The notes below the pieces were generated by a model that did no database searches, was not told where the DNA came from, and saw only the letters and a program-made list of their open reading frames with translations. This document shows positions 26,226 through 34,698 of a DNA stretch of 44,933 nucleotides, one piece after another. Numbering within the stretch: the first letter of the stretch is position 1; the number at the start of each line of letters is the position of its first letter. The DNA is taken from the NCBI RefSeq assembly GCF_001864895.1, contig NZ_MJGO01000001.1, forward strand, positions 94,241 through 139,173, written 5' to 3'. Origin of the DNA: Curtobacterium sp. MCBA15_009. GTDB lineage: Bacteria; Actinomycetota; Actinomycetes; Actinomycetales; Microbacteriaceae. Made by a program: the position numbers and the translations under genes.

Positions 26226-26231
26226 ATTATC
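26226..26231 (-). promoter_or_regulatory. -10 box of the DUF4307 gene (GATAAT)
   Basis: GATAAT on the minus strand; a start ~7 nt downstream gives a ~12-nt leader GGGAGCCCCGAA that is almost only Shine-Dalgarno before CTG. Confidence 0.55.
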
Positions 26232-26344
26232 CTGATCCCAGGGTAGTTCACGTGTCGCTGTGCGCTGCCCGCGCGCGGGGTCCCCGCTCCGCGCCCTCGC
26301 TGCTCGTCCCCTGCCCAGCCCGCTCAGCCACGTGAGGAAGTCCT

Positions 26345-27235
26345 GTGCCGTACCGCCTGCTGGCCGTCCACGCCCACCCCGACGACGAGTCGAGCAAGGG
26401 TGCGGCGACCGCCGCGAAGTACGTCGCCGACGGCCACCAGGTCCTCGTCGTCTCCTGCACCGGTGGTGAGGCCGGCGACATCCTCAACGACCAGCTCGGC
26501 GAACCCGCCACGAGCCGTGCCCACCGCGACATGGCCGGGTTCCGTCGCACCGAGATGGCCGCCGCCCAGGCCGCGCTCGGCATCGACCACCTGTGGCTCG
26601 GTTACCACGACTCCGGACTGCCGGACGCCGAGAAGGGCGAGACCGTGCGCCCCGGCACGTTCTCGACGGTCCCGCTCGAGTACTCGACCGAGGCACTCGT
26701 CCGTGTGGTCCGGCGGTTCCGCCCGCACGTGCTCGTCACCTACGACGAGAACGGCGGCTACCCGCACCCCGACCACATCCGCACGCACGAGGTCTCGATG
26801 GCCGCGTGGAGCGCCGCCGCCGACCCCTCGGCGTACCCGGACGCCGGTGCGCCGTGGTCGATCGCGAAGCTCTACTACGAGCGCACCATGAACCCGCGTC
26901 GGTTCCGCACGATCTTCGAGGCGCTGCGCGACCGCGACCCGGACAGCCCCGCCGTCGAGCAGCTGCGCGAGTGGGTCGAGCGGTTCGCGGACCGGCCGGA
27001 CCTCGCCACCACGCACGTCGACGTGCACGAGCACTTCGACGCCCGCGACGCCGCGCTGCGTGCGCACGCCAGCCAGGTGCCGCCGGACAGCGCCTTCTTC
27101 TACTGGCCGAACGACCTGCTCGCGACGGTGTGGCCGACCGAGGACTACCAGCTCGTCGAGTCGCGAGTGCCGACCGACCTCCCGGAGACCGACCTGTTCG
27201 CCGGGATCCCTGCCGACAAGGAAACGACCGCGTGA
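26345..27235 (+). CDS. mca: Mycothiol S-conjugate amidase Mca
   Basis: This 296-residue zinc hydrolase of the LmbE/MshB family cleaves mycothiol conjugates of electrophiles and toxins to a mercapturic acid and GlcN-inositol, so it detoxifies in the cytoplasm. The zinc-site motif is AHPDDE (H11, D13, D14) and the second half YPHPDH near 138-143. Mca-like details are GGEAGDILND and TYDENGGYPHPDHIRTHEV. The length (~290) fits Mca rather than the shorter MshB. GTG 26345 has GAGGAAG seven bases upstream. It overlaps the next gene by 4 bases (GTGA), so the two are cotranscribed. Confidence 0.93.
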   Translation: MPYRLLAVHAHPDDESSKGAATAAKYVADGHQVLVVSCTGGEAGDILNDQLGEPATSRAHRDMAGFRRTEMAAAQAALGIDHLWLGYHDSGLPDAEKGETVRPGTFSTVPLEYSTEALVRVVRRFRPHVLVTYDENGGYPHPDHIRTHEVSMAAWSAAADPSAYPDAGAPWSIAKLYYERTMNPRRFRTIFEALRDRDPDSPAVEQLREWVERFADRPDLATTHVDVHEHFDARDAALRAHASQVPPDSAFFYWPNDLLATVWPTEDYQLVESRVPTDLPETDLFAGIPADKETTA

Positions 27236-27537
27236 GCACCATCGCGGCGGCACTCGCCGCCACCCCCAGCCCCAGCCCGTCGGTCGTCCCGGACGTCGAC
27301 GTCACCCCCGGTGTCGTCGGCTTCGTCGCGATCGCCCTCGTCGCGATCGTGACGATCCTGCTCGTCGTCGACATGACGCGGCGCATCCGCCGGACCCGCT
27401 ACCGCGCCGAGGTGCGCGAGCGGCTCGAGGCGGCGGTCAACGGGTCCGCCGAGGGCGGTGCCGCGACGGACGAGCCGGAGCGCCGGGCCACCGAGGACGG
27501 GCGCGCCGACGTCGGGGACGACACCGAGCGCGGCTAG
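27232..27537 (+). CDS. Small single-helix membrane protein downstream of mca
   Basis: This 101-residue protein has a Pro/Ser-rich N-terminus, one membrane helix at ~28-50 (VVGFVAIALVAIVTILLVV) and a basic then acidic cytoplasmic tail (MTRRIRRTRYRAEVRERLE). GTG 27232 overlaps the mca stop in GTGA, so translation is likely coupled to mca. A small membrane protein after mca is common in actinobacteria; its role is unknown. It converges on the TrhA gene with 54 bp between stops. Confidence 0.8.
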   Translation: MSTIAAALAATPSPSPSVVPDVDVTPGVVGFVAIALVAIVTILLVVDMTRRIRRTRYRAEVRERLEAAVNGSAEGGAATDEPERRATEDGRADVGDDTERG

Positions 27538-27591
27538 CCGCCACTGCACGACGACCCGGGGCGAGCGCGCGGAGCGCGCCGGGCGAGGTGC

Positions 27592-28308
27592 TCAGCGCAC
27601 CGGGTCGAGGGCGACGATGAGGACGCCCGCCCACTGCGCGGCGAAGGCCACCACGGTCAGCGCGTGGAAGACCTCGTGGAAGCCGAACACCGTCGGGGCC
27701 GGGTCCGGCCGCTTGAAGCCGTACACGACGGCCCCGATGACGTAGGCGAGCCCGCCCGAGAGCACCAGCACGGTCATCGGCACGCTGGCCGCGAAGAACT
27801 GCGGCAGCAGCCCGAGCGCCGCGCACCCGAGCACGAGGTAGATCGGCACGTACAGCCACCGCGGTGCGTCGACCCAGAGCACCCGGAACGCGATGCCGAG
27901 CGCTGCGCCGGACCACATCACCCAGAGCACGCCCACCATGAGACCGTGGGGCAGGGCGCAGATCGCGATCGGCGTGTACGTACCCGAGATGAGCAGCAGG
28001 ATGTTCGTGTGGTCGATGCGCTTGAGCACCCGCTTGACCGTCGGCCCCCACGGGAACCGGTGGTAGGTCGCCGACACCCCGAACATCGCCAGCGACGTCG
28101 CCATGAAGACGGCACTGCCGACCTTCGCGGCGGTGCTGTCGGCCAGCACGATGAGCACGATCCCCATCGCGACGGCGAACGGGAACGCGCCGAGGTGGAT
28201 CCAGCCGCGCCAGGCGGGCCGCGGTTCGTCGGCGACCGGACCGGCCGACGCGGCCTCGTCGGTGAACGGGACGTGGGGGAGTGTCGTCGTGTCGTGCTCG
28301 TCCTGCAT
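27592..28308 (-). CDS. Hemolysin III / TrhA family (PAQR) membrane protein
   Basis: The 238-residue protein has seven hydrophobic helices and the conserved PAQR/hemolysin III motifs: SATYHRFPWG (S...H), RIDHTNILLLISGTYTP (Asp), and FGFHEVFHALTVVAF, the H-x3-H metal-binding pair in the last helix. Bacterial TrhA proteins influence membrane energetics and lipid fluidity rather than lysing cells. ATG 28308 is six bases after TAGGGT on the minus strand, so probably leaderless. It is divergent from uppS, with the two -10 boxes in a shared 112-bp gap. Confidence 0.93.
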   Translation of the reverse strand: MQDEHDTTTLPHVPFTDEAASAGPVADEPRPAWRGWIHLGAFPFAVAMGIVLIVLADSTAAKVGSAVFMATSLAMFGVSATYHRFPWGPTVKRVLKRIDHTNILLLISGTYTPIAICALPHGLMVGVLWVMWSGAALGIAFRVLWVDAPRWLYVPIYLVLGCAALGLLPQFFAASVPMTVLVLSGGLAYVIGAVVYGFKRPDPAPTVFGFHEVFHALTVVAFAAQWAGVLIVALDPVR

Positions 28309-28420
28309 GGTCCGACCCTAGGGCCAGCGGCCGGACGCCCGCCCCGAGTCGGCGGGGGACCGACGGGACGTCGGCTGGCACTCGGGACGTGCCGTGCGGG
28401 GGTGCACTACGCTCGGTGCC

Positions 28421-29206
28421 GTGACCGGCAGGCTGGGATGGGCAGGACGAGGGATCCTCTACCGCGCCTACCAGAGCCGCATCCGGCGTCGGATCGACGG
28501 CTCCGCGAAGCCGAAGCACGTCGCCATGATCGTCGACGGCAACCGTCGCTGGGCGAAGCAGCTCGGGCTCGAGTCCGCCGCGCACGGCCACCGCGCCGGG
28601 GCCGCGAAGATCCCGGAGTTCCTGACGTGGTGCGACGACCTCGGCATCGAGGTCGTGACGCTCTACCTGCTCTCCGCCGACAACCTGACCGGCCGCGGCG
28701 GCCGCGAGCTCGAGGAGCTCGTCGGCATCATCGCCGACCTCGCCGGGGTGCTCGCCGACAACCGGGACTGGCGTGTGCAGCACGTCGGCTCGAACGAGGG
28801 GCTGCCCGCCCCGCTCGTCGCCGCGCTCGAACGGGCCGAGGCCCGCACCACCGGACGCACCGGGCTGCACGTCAACCTGGCGGTCGGGTACGGCGGACGC
28901 CGTGAGATCGCCGACGCCATGCGCAGCATCGTGCAGGCCCACGGCGCCGGCGGCGGCACGATCGACACCCTGGCCGAGGTCCTGACGCCGGAGCTCATCG
29001 GCGACCACCTGTACACCCAGGGGCAGCCGGACCCCGACCTCGTCATCCGCACCTCCGGCGAGCAGCGGCTGTCCGACTTCATGCTCTGGCAGAGCGCGCA
29101 CAGCGAGTTCTACTTCGTCGAGGCGCTCTACCCTGACCTGCGCGAGGTCGACTTCCTGCGCGCCGTGCGCGACTTCGGGCTGCGGTCGCGGCGCTTCGGC
29201 GGCTGA
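28421..29206 (+). CDS. uppS: Polyprenyl diphosphate synthase (cis-prenyltransferase)
   Basis: The 261-residue enzyme adds isopentenyl diphosphate in cis to allylic primers to make polyprenyl carriers for cell-wall synthesis. The pyrophosphate-binding motif is AMIVDGNRRWAK (catalytic D39). Motif III reads LLSADNLTGRGGRELEEL, where most UppS enzymes have FSTENWxRP; the S-x-x-N form resembles the short-chain mycobacterial Rv1086 (Z-FPP synthase). Motif V is PDLVIRTSGEQRLSDFMLWQ and FYFVEALYPDL. GTG 28421 is seven bases after TACGCT and has no Shine-Dalgarno. Chain length of the product cannot be decided from sequence. Confidence 0.92.
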   Translation: MTGRLGWAGRGILYRAYQSRIRRRIDGSAKPKHVAMIVDGNRRWAKQLGLESAAHGHRAGAAKIPEFLTWCDDLGIEVVTLYLLSADNLTGRGGRELEELVGIIADLAGVLADNRDWRVQHVGSNEGLPAPLVAALERAEARTTGRTGLHVNLAVGYGGRREIADAMRSIVQAHGAGGGTIDTLAEVLTPELIGDHLYTQGQPDPDLVIRTSGEQRLSDFMLWQSAHSEFYFVEALYPDLREVDFLRAVRDFGLRSRRFGG

Positions 29207-29326
29207 GCGCGGCCGGATCCCCACCGCCGCGTCGCCGACGGGCAGGCCACTCGGCGCACCCCGGTTCGTCGGTCGGAACCGGCTCCCAGTAAGCTCACCG
29301 GGTTGTCCTGCGAAAGGTGCGCCCCT

Positions 29327-30436
29327 GTGAACATCGACGAGTACGCCGCCGGTTTCTCCGAGGACCCCGGCTACCTCGACCACGCCGCGTTCGGCCCCGT
29401 GCAGACCGCCGTGCTCGAGGAACAGCGCGTCCTCGGCACCATCCAGGCCCACATGCGCTTCGGTGCGATGGAGACCCTCGACGAGCAGGACGCCCGCGTC
29501 CGCACGGTCGCCGCCCGGCTCGTCGGCCGCCGCGAGGACCAGGTCGTCTCGCAGACCGCGACCACGCCCGGCCTGCTGCACGCCGCCTTCGGCATGACCG
29601 GCGGTGTGCTCGTGTCCGCCGACGAGTACCCGTCGCTGCCCCTCGCGCTGGCCAGCGCCGCGTCGGCGACGGGCGGCCGGGTGCAGCCCGTCGTCATCGA
29701 GTCCGGTGCCGGCTGGATGACCCCGTCGCTCATCCGCGAGCGCCTGACCGACGACGTCACCGCAGTCGCGGTGTCCCTGGTCGACTGGCGCACCGGCTAC
29801 CTGGCGGACCTCGCCGGCATCCGCGACGTCATCGGCGACCGTCTGCTCGTCCTCGACGCCATCCAGGGCTTCGGCGTGGTCGACGCCCCGTACGAACTCG
29901 CCGACGTCGTCGCGACCGGTGGCCAGAAGTGGCTGCACGCCGGTTGGGGCACCGGCTTCGCGGCGTTCAGCGACCGCGCCCTGAACCGGCTGCGTCCCGC
30001 GCTCTCCGGCCCGCACGGCACGACCGGGTGGCCGCTCGAGGTGCCGTCGGTCCGCCCGGGGGCCGCCGGCTACCAGATGACCCGCACGGACCCCGTCGCC
30101 CAGGCGCGGCTCGCGGTGTCGCTCGACCGCCTGACCGAGGTCGGCACCGCGACCGTGCAGCAGCGGGTCGCCGAGCGCGTCGAGCGGGTGTTCGACATCG
30201 CGGACGAGTTCGGCCTCGAGGTCGAGTCGAGCCGCGACCCCGCCGAGCGTGCCGGCATCGTCGTGCTCCGCCCGCCGCAGGGTGGGTTGACCGCGCTGTC
30301 GGCGGCGCTGCACAACCACGGCGTCACCGCGACGACGCGGCTCGGGGTCGCGCGCGTGTCGGTCTTCGCCTCGACCACCGACGAGACGCTCGACATGTTC
30401 CGGGACGCCTGCGTCTCGTACGCGACGCTGCGGTAG
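29327..30436 (+). CDS. Aminotransferase class V-fold PLP enzyme
   Basis: The 369-residue protein is a fold-type I PLP enzyme of the class V (NifS/isopenicillin epimerase-like) group. It opens EDPGYLDHAAFGPV, the usual start of this subgroup. The PLP Asp region is LLVLDAIQGFGVVD near 187 and the PLP lysine is in ATGGQKWLHAGWGTGF near 205. The N-terminal half has a QTATTPGLLHAAF phosphate-binding loop. Substrate cannot be read; cysteine desulfurase is unlikely since no catalytic Cys loop is seen near the C-terminus. GTG 29327 follows GAAAGGTG by eight bases; TAAGCT at 29290-29295 is a likely -10. Confidence 0.85.
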   Translation: MNIDEYAAGFSEDPGYLDHAAFGPVQTAVLEEQRVLGTIQAHMRFGAMETLDEQDARVRTVAARLVGRREDQVVSQTATTPGLLHAAFGMTGGVLVSADEYPSLPLALASAASATGGRVQPVVIESGAGWMTPSLIRERLTDDVTAVAVSLVDWRTGYLADLAGIRDVIGDRLLVLDAIQGFGVVDAPYELADVVATGGQKWLHAGWGTGFAAFSDRALNRLRPALSGPHGTTGWPLEVPSVRPGAAGYQMTRTDPVAQARLAVSLDRLTEVGTATVQQRVAERVERVFDIADEFGLEVESSRDPAERAGIVVLRPPQGGLTALSAALHNHGVTATTRLGVARVSVFASTTDETLDMFRDACVSYATLR

Positions 30437-30461
30437 CAGCGTCGCGTCCCGCCCGTCCGGG

Positions 30462-30552
30462 GCAGGCGAGCGGTCACGACACCCCGCTCACGTCCGCCGG
30501 GTGGTCACCACCTGTCGGCCGGCACCGTCCCACCCGACAGTTCGTGACCGGT
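30462..30552. repeat. ~90-bp direct repeat, copy 1
   Basis: Begins GCAGGCGAGCGGTCAC, includes CCGCTCACGTCCGCCGG and GGTGGTCACCACC (a perfect odd-centred palindrome) and ends CCGACAGTTCGTGACC. Outer ends GGTCACGA and TTCGTGACC and inner CTGTCGG/CCGACAG are inverted, so each copy is itself a nested dyad. A second copy is at 30634. Confidence 0.85.
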
Positions 30553-30584
30553 CCGGGCACCCCGCGCGACGAGTCGCGACCAAC

Positions 30585-30630
30585 GGACGGACTGGAGGCG
30601 CGGTGCCAGGCCGCCACGGGCCTCCCGTCC
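30585..30630. repeat. Dispersed palindrome family copy between the two 90-bp repeats
   Basis: GGACGGACTGGAGGCGCGGTG faces CCACGGGCCTCCCGTCC around a short loop with mismatches. It matches the GGACGGGAGGC family. Confidence 0.7.
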
Positions 30631-30633
30631 GCA

Positions 30634-30724
30634 GCAGGCGAGCGGTCACCACACGCCGCTCACGTCCGCCGGGTGGTCATCACTCGTCGGCCGGAGCGGC
30701 CGCAGCCGACAGTTCGTGACCAGT
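30634..30724. repeat. ~90-bp direct repeat, copy 2
   Basis: Same landmarks as copy 1 (GCAGGCGAGCGGTCAC to CCGACAGTTCGTGACC), 172 bp away, roughly 80% identical by eye with most differences in the middle. Confidence 0.85.
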
Positions 30725-30826
30725 CGGCCGATCAGCCCGACCGCGTCGCGCGCCACGCGCCGCGTTGTTCACGTGGGCGTCACTGCGCGGACCGCGTGTC
30801 GCTGGCGCACTGTCGGGGGCCGGACG

Positions 30827-30934
30827 TAGCTTGTCCCCATCGGGCACCGCGCCCGATCGAAGCGGCCACAGTCGGTGCTTCGCAGACCCGCTCCACGGCC
30901 GCGTTCGAGGACATGGACCGGGCCGAACGCGGCC
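30827..30934 (+). promoter_or_regulatory. phoH promoter and structured leader
   Basis: TAGCTT at 30827-30832 predicts a start near 30840 and a ~110-nt leader. A perfect 11-bp inverted repeat, GGCCGCGTTCG (30897-30907) and CGAACGCGGCC (30924-30934), ends eight bases before the GGAG Shine-Dalgarno and could control access to it. A shorter hairpin GGGC/GCCC lies at ~30842-30855. Confidence 0.45.
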
Positions 30935-30950
30935 CGGGGATGGAGTGGTC

Positions 30951-32306
30951 GTGACCTCTCAGAACGTCTCACGCGGTACCTCCCAGCAGCGCACCGCGGA
31001 CTCGTCCGCACCGGTCGCCCAGCGCACGTACGTGCTCGACACCTCGGTGCTCCTCAGCGATCCGCGGGCGTTGTTCCGCTTCGCCGAGCACGCCGTCGTG
31101 CTGCCCGTCGTGGTCGTCAGTGAACTCGAGGCGAAGCGCGCCGACCCCGAGATCGGGTACTTCGCGCGGCAGGCCCTCCGGCTCCTCGACGAGCTGCGCA
31201 TCGAGCACGAACGACTCGACTTCCCGATCGCGATCGGTGACGGCGGCTCCTTCCGCGTCGAGCTGAACCACTCCAACCAGTCCGTGCTGCCGTCGGGTCT
31301 GCAGCTCGGGGACAACGACTCCCGGATCCTCGCCGTCGCGTCGAACCTCAAGAACGACGGCCTCGACGTCGTCGTCGTGTCGAAGGACCTGCCGCTCCGG
31401 GTCAAGGCCTCGTCGATCGGCATGGCGGCCGAGGAGTACCGCGCCGAACTCGCGGTCGACTCCGGCTACACCGGCATCACCGACCTGCAGGTGTCCGGCG
31501 ACCAGATGGCGGACCTCTACGACAAGGAGGAGATCCGCTCCGCCGACCTGGCGGACGTCCCCGTGAACACCGGCGTCGTCATCCACTCGGAGCGGGGCTC
31601 GGCACTCGGCCGCGTGCACACCGCGGGCGCCGTCGCGCTCGTGCGCGGGGACCGCGAGGTCTTCGGCCTCCGCGGCCGGTCGGCGGAGCAGCGGCTCGCG
31701 ATCGACGCGCTGCTCGACCCCGAGATCGGCATCGTCTCGCTCGGCGGCAGCGCCGGCACGGGCAAGTCGGCGCTCGCCCTGTGCGCCGGGCTCGAGGCGG
31801 TGCTCGAACGCCAGCAGCACAAGAAGATCATGGTCTTCCGCCCGCTCTACGCCGTGGGCGGCCAGGAGCTCGGGTTCCTGCCGGGCGACGCCTCGGAGAA
31901 GATGAACCCGTGGGCGCAGGCGGTCTACGACACCCTCGGCGCCCTGGTGTCGGACAACGTCCTCGACGAGGTCGTCGAGCGGGGCATGCTCGAGGTGCTC
32001 CCGCTCACGCACATCCGCGGACGGTCCCTGCACGACGCGTTCGTCATCGTGGACGAGGCCCAGTCCCTCGAGCGCAACGTGCTGCTCACGATGCTGTCCC
32101 GCATCGGACAGAACTCGCGGGTGGTGCTCACCCACGACGTCGCACAGCGGGACAACCTGCGGGTCGGCCGGCACGACGGCATCGCCTCGGTCATCGAGCG
32201 GCTGAAGGGGCATCCCCTGTTCGCCCACGTCACGCTGACCCGGTCCGAGCGCTCGGCCATCGCCGCGCTCGTGACCGACCTGCTCGACTCGCCCGACCTC
32301 GTGTAG
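30951..32306 (+). CDS. PIN domain-PhoH ATPase (PhoH2-like RNA helicase/RNase)
   Basis: The 451-residue protein fuses an N-terminal PIN ribonuclease domain to a PhoH ATPase, the arrangement of mycobacterial PhoH2, an ATP-dependent RNA-unwinding ribonuclease. PIN acidic residues are seen in [13 protein letters not shown] (~25), [14 protein letters not shown] and [12 protein letters not shown]. The PhoH part has Walker [15 protein letters not shown] near 265, [18 protein letters not shown], Walker [13 protein letters not shown] near 365 and [12 protein letters not shown]. It acts in the cytoplasm. GTG 30951 is taken because GGAG lies five bases upstream; GTG 30945 is possible. Unlike in mycobacteria, no antitoxin-like phoAT ORF is apparent upstream; that space is repeat DNA. 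Confidence 0.92.
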   Translation: MTSQNVSRGTSQQRTADSSAPVAQRTYVLDTSVLLSDPRALFRFAEHAVVLPVVVVSELEAKRADPEIGYFARQALRLLDELRIEHERLDFPIAIGDGGSFRVELNHSNQSVLPSGLQLGDNDSRILAVASNLKNDGLDVVVVSKDLPLRVKASSIGMAAEEYRAELAVDSGYTGITDLQVSGDQMADLYDKEEIRSADLADVPVNTGVVIHSERGSALGRVHTAGAVALVRGDREVFGLRGRSAEQRLAIDALLDPEIGIVSLGGSAGTGKSALALCAGLEAVLERQQHKKIMVFRPLYAVGGQELGFLPGDASEKMNPWAQAVYDTLGALVSDNVLDEVVERGMLEVLPLTHIRGRSLHDAFVIVDEAQSLERNVLLTMLSRIGQNSRVVLTHDVAQRDNLRVGRHDGIASVIERLKGHPLFAHVTLTRSERSAIAALVTDLLDSPDLV

Positions 32307-32368
32307 GGGCCCGGCCCGGGCTCCGGCTCCGGCCGGCCTCGGCTCCGGCCGGCTTCGGAACCAGGTTC

Positions 32369-32406
32369 CGGACACAGCACCGCGGACGTCCGCGGTGCTG
32401 TGTCCG
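32369..32406. terminator. 38-bp perfect palindrome after phoH, with outer arms
   Basis: 32369-32406 is a perfect palindrome centred on GACGTC; arm CGGACACAGCACCGCGGAC. Outside it GGAACCA (32357-32363) pairs with TGGTTCC (32412-32418), making a ~62-bp dyad. It lies 63 bp after the phoH stop in a convergent gap and probably ends transcription. Confidence 0.85.
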
Positions 32407-32460
32407 TTCCGTGGTTCCGCAGCGGGTGCGCCGTGGTTCGGCCGCGGTCTGCCGCGGTCG

Positions 32461-32510
32461 CGACGGACGGGAGGCGCGGTGCCAGCTGGCACCGCGCCTC
32501 CCGTCCGTCG
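32461..32510. terminator. Perfect 50-bp palindrome (dispersed family), before fumC end
   Basis: 32461-32510 is fully self-complementary (arm starts CGACGGACGGGAGGCGCGG, centre CCAGCTGG). It differs from the copy at 4206 by a compensated base pair (GC for AT next to CGGTG), which shows the palindrome itself is conserved. It lies 16 bp from the fumC stop. Confidence 0.9.
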
Positions 32511-32525
32511 TGACGTCTCGCTGCG

Positions 32526-33929
32526 TCAGCTCGGGTGGGTCATGCTCAGGACGTCGAGGGCTTCGTCGAGCTGCGCCTCGGTGACCTCGCCGCGCTCGAC
32601 GTGCCCGAGGGCGACGACGGCCTCGCGCACGGTGATGCCCTCGGCGACCGCGTACTTCGCGACCTTGGCGGCGGCCTCGTAACCGATCACGCGGTTGAGC
32701 GGGGTCACGATCGACGGCGAGGACTCGGCGAAGGCCCGCGCCCGCTCGAGGTTCGCCTGGAGCCCGTCGATGGTCTTGTCGGCGAGCACCCGCGAGCTGT
32801 TCGCGAGCAGGCGGATCGACTCGAGCAGCGCCGTGCCCATGACCGGGATCGCGACGTTGAGCTCGAAGGCACCAGACGCGCCGGCCCAGGCGATCGTGGC
32901 GTCGTTGCCGATGACCCGCGCGCCGACCATCAGGGTGGCCTCGGGGATCACCGGGTTCACCTTGCCGGGCATGATCGACGAACCCGGCTGCAGGTCGGGG
33001 ATGTGCAGCTCGCCGAGGCCCGTGTTCGGCCCGGAGCCCATCCACCGCAGGTCGTTGTTGATCTTCGTCAGGCTGACCGCGAGCACCTTGAGCGCACCCG
33101 ACGCCTCGACCAGGGCGTCGCGTGCTCCTTGCGCCTCGAAGTGGTCGACCGCCTCGGTGATCGGCAGGTCGGTGTCGCTCGCGAGCTGGGCGATCACCCG
33201 CTGCGGGAACCCCGTCGGGGTGTTGATGCCGGTGCCGACCGCGGTGCCGCCGAGCGGGACCTCGGCGACGCGGGGGAGCGTCGCCTGCACGCGCTCGATG
33301 CCGAGGCGGATCTGGCGCGCGTAGCCGCCGAACTCCTGGCCGAGGGTGACCGGGGTCGCGTCCATCAGGTGCGTGCGGCCGGACTTCACCGCGTCGGCCC
33401 ACAGGGTGGCCTTCGCCTCGAGCGACTCGGCGAGGTGCTCGAGCGCGGGCACGAGGGTGCGGAGCAGCGCCTCGGTCACGGCGACGTGGACCGAGGTCGG
33501 GAAGACGTCGTTCGAGGACTGCGACGCGTTGACGTGGTCGTTCGGGTGCACCGCCGAGCCGGCGATGTCCGACGCCAGCGTCGCCAGGACCTCGTTCATG
33601 TTCATGTTCGACGAGGTACCGCTGCCGGTCTGGTAGACGTCGACGGGGAACTGGTCGTGGTGCTGCCCGCCGATGATCAGGTCGGACGCACCGGCGATGG
33701 CATCGGCGACGGCCGGCTCGACGATGCCGAGTTCGCCGTTCACGATCGCCGCGGCGCGCTTGATGCGGGCGAGCGCCACGATCTGCGCCGACTCGAGCCC
33801 GGTGCCCGAGATCGGGAAGTTCTCGACGGCGCGCTGCGTCTGGGCCCGGTAGAGCGCCGACCTCGGCACCCGGACCTCGCCCATGGTGTCGTGCTCGATG
33901 CGGAACTCGGTCTCGGCGGTGTCGGTCAC
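32526..33929 (-). CDS. fumC: Class II fumarate hydratase
   Basis: The 467-residue enzyme interconverts fumarate and L-malate in the TCA cycle without an iron-sulfur cluster. It starts [14 protein letters not shown]; the active-site His region is [17 protein letters not shown] near 135. The catalytic Ser loop with the fumarase/aspartase signature is [11 protein letters not shown] near 325, and [11 protein letters not shown] near 228 is typical. Length equals the family norm. GTG 33929 has AGGAAGGA upstream. The fum-glpX pairing of mycobacteria is broken here, with glpX 8 kb away. Carbonic anhydrase lies upstream on the same strand, 94 bp away. Confidence 0.96.
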   Translation of the reverse strand: MTDTAETEFRIEHDTMGEVRVPRSALYRAQTQRAVENFPISGTGLESAQIVALARIKRAAAIVNGELGIVEPAVADAIAGASDLIIGGQHHDQFPVDVYQTGSGTSSNMNMNEVLATLASDIAGSAVHPNDHVNASQSSNDVFPTSVHVAVTEALLRTLVPALEHLAESLEAKATLWADAVKSGRTHLMDATPVTLGQEFGGYARQIRLGIERVQATLPRVAEVPLGGTAVGTGINTPTGFPQRVIAQLASDTDLPITEAVDHFEAQGARDALVEASGALKVLAVSLTKINNDLRWMGSGPNTGLGELHIPDLQPGSSIMPGKVNPVIPEATLMVGARVIGNDATIAWAGASGAFELNVAIPVMGTALLESIRLLANSSRVLADKTIDGLQANLERARAFAESSPSIVTPLNRVIGYEAAAKVAKYAVAEGITVREAVVALGHVERGEVTEAQLDEALDVLSMTHPS

Positions 33930-34023
33930 GTCGTCGTGGTCCTTCCTGGGTGCTCGCCGGTCGCGGTCGCGCCGGCCCGTGCGGGTGCCTCGGGGTCGCC
34001 GGGGCGGGCGTCATCGGGGTCGG

Positions 34024-34638
34024 TCAGGCCTGTCCGACGACGGTGTCGATGGTGACCTCTCCGGTGGCGAGGTCGTAGGTCGCCCCGACGACGGCCAATC
34101 TACCCTCGGCCACCGCGTCGGAGACGGCGCCGGAGCGCTCGATCACCTGGGCGAGCGTGGCCTCGAGGTGTGCGGCGCCGACTGCCTCTTGTGGCAGTTC
34201 GGCGTCGGTCCGGCGGACCTTCTCGACACTCGGGGCGATGGCGTCGACGAGGGCCTGCAGGTGCGGGGCCGGCACCGGCTCGCCGGAGCGGGCGGCCGCC
34301 ACGGCGCCGCAGCGGGTGTGCCGCAGGACGACGACGAGCGGGGTGCCGAGGGCGACGACGGCGAACTCGATGGACCCGAGCACGACGTCGTCGACGATCT
34401 GGCCGGCGTTGCGGATGGCGAACAGGTCGCCGATGCCGGCGTCGAAGACGTGCTCGAACGGCACGCGCGAGTCGGAGCATCCGAGGACGGTGGCGAACGG
34501 CGCCTGCGAGCCCTCGAGCTCGGTGCGGCGGTCCGGGTCGACGCGGCCCATGCGGCGCTTGTCGGCGGCGAAGCGGGCGTTGCCCTCGACGAGCAGTCGG
34601 AGGGCCTCGGACGGGGTGGCGGCGGCGCGGTCGGGCAT
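34024..34638 (-). CDS. Beta-class carbonic anhydrase
   Basis: The 204-residue zinc enzyme hydrates CO2 to bicarbonate. Zinc ligands are visible: C54 with the D56-R58 dyad in LGCSDSRVPFE, and H107 and C110 in VVLRHTRCGAV. RNAGQIVDD near 76 and GSIEFAVVALGTPLVVV are conserved. There is no signal peptide, so it is cytosolic. ATG 34638 has GAGGAA six bases upstream. It stands 60 bp downstream of the DUF4245 gene on the same strand, so xseB, DUF4245 and this gene may be one transcript. Confidence 0.93.
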   Translation of the reverse strand: MPDRAAATPSEALRLLVEGNARFAADKRRMGRVDPDRRTELEGSQAPFATVLGCSDSRVPFEHVFDAGIGDLFAIRNAGQIVDDVVLGSIEFAVVALGTPLVVVLRHTRCGAVAAARSGEPVPAPHLQALVDAIAPSVEKVRRTDAELPQEAVGAAHLEATLAQVIERSGAVSDAVAEGRLAVVGATYDLATGEVTIDTVVGQA

Positions 34639-34698
34639 GGGTTCCTCGGGTGGGGTCGGGTCGTTTCGGGTCGGTCTGGTTCGGGGTGCGGCCGGCCG

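Noticed and set aside
30765..30950. Longer N-terminus for the PIN-PhoH protein.
   Set aside because: The added residues are Arg/Gly/Ser-rich, lie upstream of the likely transcription start and of the GGAG site, and are not PIN-like.
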